Origin: a virus
Direction: 5' to 3' (one strand)
IMG/VR virus record: IMGVR_UViG_3300029258_002369
Coordinates: 1-44,418 of that record
Length of the DNA stretch: 44,418 bases
Of this stretch, positions 40,322-44,418 are shown one piece after another. Under the pieces are notes generated by a model. That model made no database searches. It saw nothing but the letters and a program-made list of their open reading frames with translations, and was not told the DNA's origin. Made by a program: the position numbers and the translations under genes. Positions within the stretch are counted from its first letter, which is position 1. Each line of letters opens with the position of its first letter.

Positions 40322-40650
40322 TTTTTCCCTTTTCCCTCAATCATGTCAAACACGGGACCCACTATCATGGGTCCAAAAACGGGATAACCCCCTATACATT
40401 TCTTGATCTCGGCAACCTCAGTAACTGAAAACTCGGTTGCGATGTCAGCTCCCTTGATCTTGGTTGCGAGCTCATAGCGCTCATATTTCTCTTGCTCAGT
40501 CAATGAACACCCGGCTTGAGCGGTTGTCCCTTGCATCAATACTGCAGTCATACAAATTGTGCGAAGTGTAACCGGATCATCATTGTCAGGAGAGAGCTTG
40601 ACCTTGCCTCCCAAAATCGTTTTGATTTCTTTGTCCCATGAAAAATGCAT
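40318..40650 (-). CDS. Hypothetical late protein before portal
   Basis: 110 residues, not recognised. It contains HFSWDKEIKTILGGKVKLSP and AVLMQGTTAQAGCSLTEQEK; the C-terminus is basic. AGGA precedes the ATG by about 8 bases. ATGA-type overlap with the portal gene. It is likely a small virion or assembly factor. Confidence 0.6.
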   Translation of the reverse strand: MHFSWDKEIKTILGGKVKLSPDNDDPVTLRTICMTAVLMQGTTAQAGCSLTEQEKYERYELATKIKGADIATEFSVTEVAEIKKCIGGYPVFGPMIVGPVFDMIEGKGKK

Positions 40651-40678
40651 TTAGCGGGTCCTTTCTCTTTGTCTTTGG

Positions 40679-40996
40679 TCAACCGAATTGACTTGTGAGT
40701 TTTTCCTTGATGTCTGAGAGGAAATACACAACCTCAGGCATTGCCTCAAGAGCGATCATGAGCGCTGAGCGGGAGGCGTTTGCTGCGGTCATATCAGCGA
40801 CAATCAAAACCATATGACTATGAAAGCAAAACGGCATTGCGAAATTTTCAGGATCCTCGATACACCCGTTCTTTGTAAAACTCCCCTCAGCTTGACCGCT
40901 GATGAATGAAGCAAGCTGAGCCTCAAGAGCCTCCCGATCGCTCAACTGCGAGAGCTTGAATTTAATATCAAGCTCATAAATCAAATTGGTATCCAT
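40679..40996 (-). CDS. Paralogue B of a tandem pair of late proteins
   Basis: 105 residues from ATG 40996, which has the same AAAGGAGATCAGACA upstream context as paralogue A; the frame is open further upstream but that would overlap A. It shares with A the start MDT, FKL, the central QAEGSF stretch, (V/I)VADM(S/T)A and (A/E)AMPEV. Differences elsewhere are large, so the duplication is old. The function is unknown. Confidence 0.65.
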   Translation of the reverse strand: MDTNLIYELDIKFKLSQLSDREALEAQLASFISGQAEGSFTKNGCIEDPENFAMPFCFHSHMVLIVADMTAANASRSALMIALEAMPEVVYFLSDIKEKLTSQFG

Positions 40997-41009
40997 TGTC
41001 TGATCTCCT

Positions 41010-41324
41010 TTATACGGTTGGGGAAGCGTTGATCTCAACCATGTTGAATTCATAGTTGAGGACCTCAGGCATTGAGGCAAGAGCACTCAGGATCTCAGTC
41101 CTTGCACTGACAACCGCTGACATGTCAGCAACAACAATTGTCATGTCAGTATCAAAGAGAAACTCTTTTTTCTTTTTCGAGATCTCACGAAAAACGTTGT
41201 CAGCAAATGATCCCTCAGCCTGAGTCTTGAGAAAATCATCAATATCTTTTTCAGCCTTTGTCCGCTCACCCTTGTTTTTGAGCTTGAACCGAATAACGAT
41301 CCCCAAACTGATCTGAGTGTCCAT
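41010..41324 (-). CDS. Paralogue A of a tandem pair of late proteins
   Basis: 104 residues, 14 bases from paralogue B. It contains VIRFKLKNKGERTKAEKDID, TQAEGSFADN and MTIVVADMSAV, ending EINASPTV. Its size, alternation of strands and helices and identical ribosome site context match the neighbour. It is not a family I recognise. Confidence 0.65.
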   Translation of the reverse strand: MDTQISLGIVIRFKLKNKGERTKAEKDIDDFLKTQAEGSFADNVFREISKKKKEFLFDTDMTIVVADMSAVVSARTEILSALASMPEVLNYEFNMVEINASPTV

Positions 41325-41337
41325 TGTCTGATCTCCT

Positions 41338-42237
41338 TTAGCCTACCATAAAGCGGCGGTTAACCCCCGCAACCGGTATTGTGACAAAGCCTAAATTTGT
41401 GATCGGAGAGGCTGTGTATGCAGCTCCCGCAAGATTAATATTGTTGACTCCACCCAAGTTGAGGGTCCCGAAAAGAGATTCGATCACGCCAGCGGTCCCG
41501 GTATGAGTCATTTTAACACAGCGATTCGGGAGGGTAACCGGGTTTTGGCCAGAAAAAATATAAAAAGTAGGAGTGAGATCAACTCCCCTCCCGTGATCGG
41601 TGTTATATCGGGGGACTGACGTTAAGATCACGTTATTTCTCTCAGCGAACATATGAAGCCCCTGAGTAACATTCTTGAACCCATAGAAACCCGCAGCGCT
41701 GATCCCCGTGAGATCCCAAAAAACAAAAAACAGATTAGGATCAATAACTGAGTTGCCTGTTAGCGTCAGATCTCCCAGTGTTGTTGCTCCCAACACATTA
41801 AGGGATCCGACTTGAGCAAGCCCCCCAACCTCAGCGATCCCGCTGATAAAAAAGTCTTGCTCACTGAGGCTGAGCAATGGGATCCCGGTCCCGACTCTCG
41901 AAAATCCTCCGATGTCAGGGACAAGGAAAATGTCACCCCCCGCGGTTGAGCGGATTGCTCCCCCTCCCTCAAGGGTAAAATCCCCCGGAGTTGAGGGATC
42001 TGCAAAAAAGGCCTCAGCAATCCCAATATGAGTATCGATCTCAGCGTGGGTCTTGACCCCAATGTCACTCAAGTTGAGGTGAGAGAGGGTCCCAATGAGC
42101 TTTGCAACGTCAACCTCGTCATATCCTCCCTCCTCATGAGACTCCGCATGAGGAGGAAAAGGAAAATCTTGCTCATTGCCCGGGAGGATCGTTTGACTCT
42201 CCCGTAATACCTGAACATGCTCTTTGATGTTGCTCAT
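41338..42237 (-). CDS. Virion fibre-like protein following terL
   Basis: 299 residues. The N-terminus has HAESHEEGGYDEVDVAKLIG, then THAEIDTHIG, a style common in phage head-fibre or tail-spike adaptors. The rest is beta-rich with Gly-rich turns (GSLNVLGATTLGDLTLTGNS). It may be a head fibre or an appendage. It overlaps terL copy B as ATGA, and its first 42 codons also appear at 1-128. Confidence 0.7.
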   Translation of the reverse strand: MSNIKEHVQVLRESQTILPGNEQDFPFPPHAESHEEGGYDEVDVAKLIGTLSHLNLSDIGVKTHAEIDTHIGIAEAFFADPSTPGDFTLEGGGAIRSTAGGDIFLVPDIGGFSRVGTGIPLLSLSEQDFFISGIAEVGGLAQVGSLNVLGATTLGDLTLTGNSVIDPNLFFVFWDLTGISAAGFYGFKNVTQGLHMFAERNNVILTSVPRYNTDHGRGVDLTPTFYIFSGQNPVTLPNRCVKMTHTGTAGVIESLFGTLNLGGVNNINLAGAAYTASPITNLGFVTIPVAGVNRRFMVG

Positions 42238-43799
42238 CTTTTCCTCATTAGCTCTTTGTATCCTACAAAACTATCAGTGATTAACATCTCATGTATTGCG
42301 TCAAGAGTCGGGTCAATCTGATCATCGTGCTTGTGAGTCATGAGGGGAGTGAATTTCTCAAACTCATATAAATACTCATCTAACCAATAGGCTTGACGCG
42401 GCAAGACAACTTGACCTTGAGCAATTCGAGGCGATCCCGATTTGGCCCGGGAGACCTTGTCCTTATCCCGGGGAATTCCCTCAACGTATCCGTTGCCCCT
42501 CTGAGCGTTGATTGCTTGGATCAATCCAGTTCCCGAGCTCTTGTCCTCAACTCGTCTTGACCGGGCTCCCATATGGTTTCTCTTGTGTTCAAATTCATGA
42601 CGATCACAAAACTGCAGGAATTTCCTCTCAAGATCAGGGGCCTCCCATTTTCCCCGGACCTGATCAATGAGATAGATCCTTTGGTCTTGACCCATTGCCC
42701 AACACTGGAAAACGGAAAAGTCATTAACCTCTTTTGCTTTCATCGCGGTATCCGCGTAAATCGCTTTATAAAGCACCGGGACCCGCTCACCGTCCTCAAG
42801 GACTATCACGTTTTCAACGGGCCAATACTCAGCGAAATAGTTGAACCATGATCGCTTGAATATCGATCCCCCCTCGGGGGCTGGCCTTTGAAGATACTGA
42901 GAGGAATAAGTATATATATCTTTTTTGAGGACCTTTATGTCATCCTCATCAATCTTGTATTTCCACAAAGGCCCGGATCGATACCGATACTTGACAGGGA
43001 TTCCCGCGGTCCATTCCGCGGGATAATCGTCCCGATCACCGTCCTCAATCTCAACGGGCATTTCTAAATGATACCATTGATCCCCGGTCCCCCCGCTGAG
43101 ACAAAATCCCGCGGGATCATTATCATGCAACCGTTGCATGATGAGGACGATCGGAGTTTCTCTCTCAAGCGCAAGTCTGCTCTTTATCGTATTTGTGATC
43201 TTGCGGTTTGTCCGGTTGAGAATTGCGTCAGAAAAAACGTCCTCAGGTTTTATCGGATCATCGATCACGATCCCCCCGCTGAAACCTGACTCCATTTGTC
43301 CCGCTCGAAACCCGGTCAACGTCCCTCCTGAGGGAGCAACTCTCATCCCTCCCCCAAACTCATTGAACCATAAATTGTTAGCCTTTCGATCTTGCCGAAT
43401 TTCCATAGGCCATAATTGCTGGAATTCAGGAGAGGTCACAACCCGCTTGATCTCACTTGAGTTGTTGAGAATCAGATCGTCTGAGCAACTTGTATGAATC
43501 CACTTTGACCGGGGGTTGATAGCAAAACCCCAGGCAATGAAAGCGATAACAGCAAGCTCAGTCTTTGTGAAACCGGGAGGGATATTGATGATCAATCGCT
43601 TGACCTCTCCCGCTGCAACTTTCATGAGTGTACGAGCAATGATCTTATGATGCTTTGAAAGAATCGCTTTTTGTCCGGTCCTCACCTTGAAGAAATAGCG
43701 CCAAAACAAATAAAAATCTTGCTCAAGGCAATGCTTCAAAAGCCTCAATTCATTTGGGGTCCAATCATGAATAAGCTCTTGAGTGCTAGAATTCTGCAA
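42234..43799 (-). CDS. terL: Terminase large subunit, copy B
   Basis: Same 521-residue length and motifs as copy A (PPGFTKTE Walker A near residue 75, VIDDP Walker B, IYADTA and HDDQID of the nuclease). I chose TTG 43799, one codon upstream of the GTG position used in copy A, with GGAG 7 bases upstream. An in-frame ATG at 43979 would add 60 residues read through terS, which is not credible. Residue changes relative to copy A are scattered and conservative (QKAILSKHHKII versus QRAILSKHHKVI), so both copies look functional. Confidence 0.93.
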   Translation of the reverse strand: MQNSSTQELIHDWTPNELRLLKHCLEQDFYLFWRYFFKVRTGQKAILSKHHKIIARTLMKVAAGEVKRLIINIPPGFTKTELAVIAFIAWGFAINPRSKWIHTSCSDDLILNNSSEIKRVVTSPEFQQLWPMEIRQDRKANNLWFNEFGGGMRVAPSGGTLTGFRAGQMESGFSGGIVIDDPIKPEDVFSDAILNRTNRKITNTIKSRLALERETPIVLIMQRLHDNDPAGFCLSGGTGDQWYHLEMPVEIEDGDRDDYPAEWTAGIPVKYRYRSGPLWKYKIDEDDIKVLKKDIYTYSSQYLQRPAPEGGSIFKRSWFNYFAEYWPVENVIVLEDGERVPVLYKAIYADTAMKAKEVNDFSVFQCWAMGQDQRIYLIDQVRGKWEAPDLERKFLQFCDRHEFEHKRNHMGARSRRVEDKSSGTGLIQAINAQRGNGYVEGIPRDKDKVSRAKSGSPRIAQGQVVLPRQAYWLDEYLYEFEKFTPLMTHKHDDQIDPTLDAIHEMLITDSFVGYKELMRKR

Positions 43800-44220
43800 G
43801 GAATGTCTCCTCAAAGCGCTCAATTTCCTCAACGGTGAGAGGCTCAGTGACCGCGACACTCGCTGACAAGTGACCGGAAATCTCAACCGCTTTCCTTTTG
43901 GCGTAAAGGAAATCCATGAGCTTTGTTGCCGCTTGAAAAGAGACCTCAGCGGGGACAAAATCCCGCTTGAAACGATCATCAGAGGTTACGATCTCAACTA
44001 TCTCAGCCCAATCCTCAGCGCTGGGCTCATCCTCATTGCGATTGCGCTTGACTAGCTGGTAAAGGCGGGAAGTTTGCCCGGGCCTGGGATCTTGCCCGGA
44101 CATGAGCTCAGCAAGAAACCTCCCAGGATCGGGGGCTCCTGATTCATCGCAAAACTTGCCCAATTCTTGAGCAAGATCCCATGATCGTTGACCTTTTGTC
44201 CTTTTTATACGCTTTCCCAT
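43786..44220 (-). CDS. terS: Terminase small subunit, copy B
   Basis: 144 residues from ATG 44220. The sequence after residue 10 reads RSWDLAQELGKFCDESGAPD and ends FEETFLAEF. Both copies keep length and start. The differences are mostly conservative except for a more divergent stretch near residues 63-70. No Shine-Dalgarno precedes the ATG. The gene overlaps terL by 14 bases. Confidence 0.75.
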   Translation of the reverse strand: MGKRIKRTKGQRSWDLAQELGKFCDESGAPDPGRFLAELMSGQDPRPGQTSRLYQLVKRNRNEDEPSAEDWAEIVEIVTSDDRFKRDFVPAEVSFQAATKLMDFLYAKRKAVEISGHLSASVAVTEPLTVEEIERFEETFLAEF

Positions 44221-44239
44221 AATCAAGACCGTCTATACC

Positions 44240-44269
44240 ATTATTTAATGAGGACGTAGATCGAGTCAA
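44240..44269 (-). promoter_or_regulatory. Late promoter, copy B
   Basis: TTGACT (44269-44264), an 18-base spacer and AATAAT (44245-44240) on the minus strand, 20 bases before terS copy B. The spacer differs from copy A (CTACGT instead of CATTGT in the middle), while both hexamers and spacing are kept. Confidence 0.6.
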
Positions 44270-44305
44270 TAGGGAATATCTGAGGGGGAGAAACGGAAAA
44301 AAGCG

Positions 44306-44355
44306 AAAAAAACCCCGGGTCCTATCTTGGATGATCGACGATAGGAGCCCGGGGG
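44306..44355 (-). terminator. Rho-independent terminator, minus direction, copy B
   Basis: Identical to the hairpin at 2211-2260, shifted by 42,095 bases. Same A tract and stem. Confidence 0.75.
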
Positions 44356-44398
44356 AAAACGGTGAACGGGTCTCTTGCGCTAGAGTCCCCCGTTTTTT
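44356..44398. terminator. Bidirectional terminator hairpin, copy B
   Basis: Identical to the hairpin at 2261-2303. The contig ends 20 bases later. Confidence 0.65.
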
Positions 44399-44418
44399 CG
44401 TCTCGCTGAGGATTACTC

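Larger units (their letters stand above)
42110..44418. repeat. Right copy of the terminal terminase-region repeat
   Basis: This matches 1-2323, in the same orientation, to the last base of the window. Start points 1 and 42110 and end points 2323 and 44418 give circle lengths of about 42,109 and 42,095; the difference of 14 bases comes from small indels between the copies. It contains terL, terS, promoter and terminators of allele B. Confidence 0.9.

Noticed and set aside
1-44418. tRNA genes, CRISPR arrays and insertion sequences
   Set aside because: I saw no cloverleaf-like segment ending in CCA context, no regularly spaced direct repeats of the CRISPR type and no transposase frame.

Overview
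The window is one tailed phage genome of about 42.1 kb, assembled with redundant ends. No sequence here reads as bacterial. The morphogenesis genes predict a contractile-tailed particle (myovirus, Caudoviricetes): a sheath of the DUF3383 type, tail tube, tape measure, gp25-like wedge, baseplate J, a Gp138-type spike and a baseplate plug. The host cannot be named. Strong GGAG-type ribosome binding sites, ATGA overlaps, an amidase and a transglycosylase point to a bacterium. No integrase, partition system or tRNA was seen, so nothing supports a temperate lifestyle.

Layout. (1) Positions 1-2323 and 42110-44418 are two diverged copies of the same block: the start of a virion gene, terL, terS, the late promoter and terminators. 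The left copy runs into the first 42 codons of the gene that is complete at 41338-42237, so the map closes as a circle of about 42,100 bp with two terminase alleles. (2) 2324-3537 is a non-coding control region with two large inverted repeats, a promoter-hairpin-terminator unit that looks like a small RNA, and a leader inverted repeat. (3) 3538-21392, + strand, is the early/middle block: small Cys-rich and membrane proteins, an amidase, a primase-helicase, a C5 cytosine methyltransferase with a second open frame embedded in it, two AT-hook proteins, a DUF2800 nuclease, a DUF2815 ssDNA-binding protein, a family A polymerase, a transglycosylase, a VRR-NUC nuclease, a SNF2-type helicase and a DUF3310 protein. 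(4) 21389-44220, - strand, is one long late block, read from terS and terL through portal, head, connector, sheath, tube, chaperones, tape measure and baseplate to a terminal fibre-like protein and a holin-like protein. The two blocks converge at 21389-21392, where their stop codons overlap.

How it works together. Replication probably uses the PrimPol-SF3 helicase, PolA, the SSB-like protein, the SNF2-type helicase and two PD-(D/E)XK-type nucleases. A cytosine methyltransferase and a Lar-like zinc protein may protect the DNA from restriction. Late transcription appears to start at a conserved promoter just upstream of terS, insulated by back-to-back terminators. Packaging by a terL of this type on a circular map fits headful packaging.

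Points most worth a second look: the two terminase alleles; dual coding over the methyltransferase gene; an unlisted -1 frame tail chaperone extension at 30224-30409; a 72-nt inverted repeat whose internal mismatches are all G-U compatible in a minus-strand RNA; a candidate small RNA at about 3314-3389; a multi-hairpin RNA element at 12255-12401; and a repeated GAAAAAAGCGAAAA motif near control sites.
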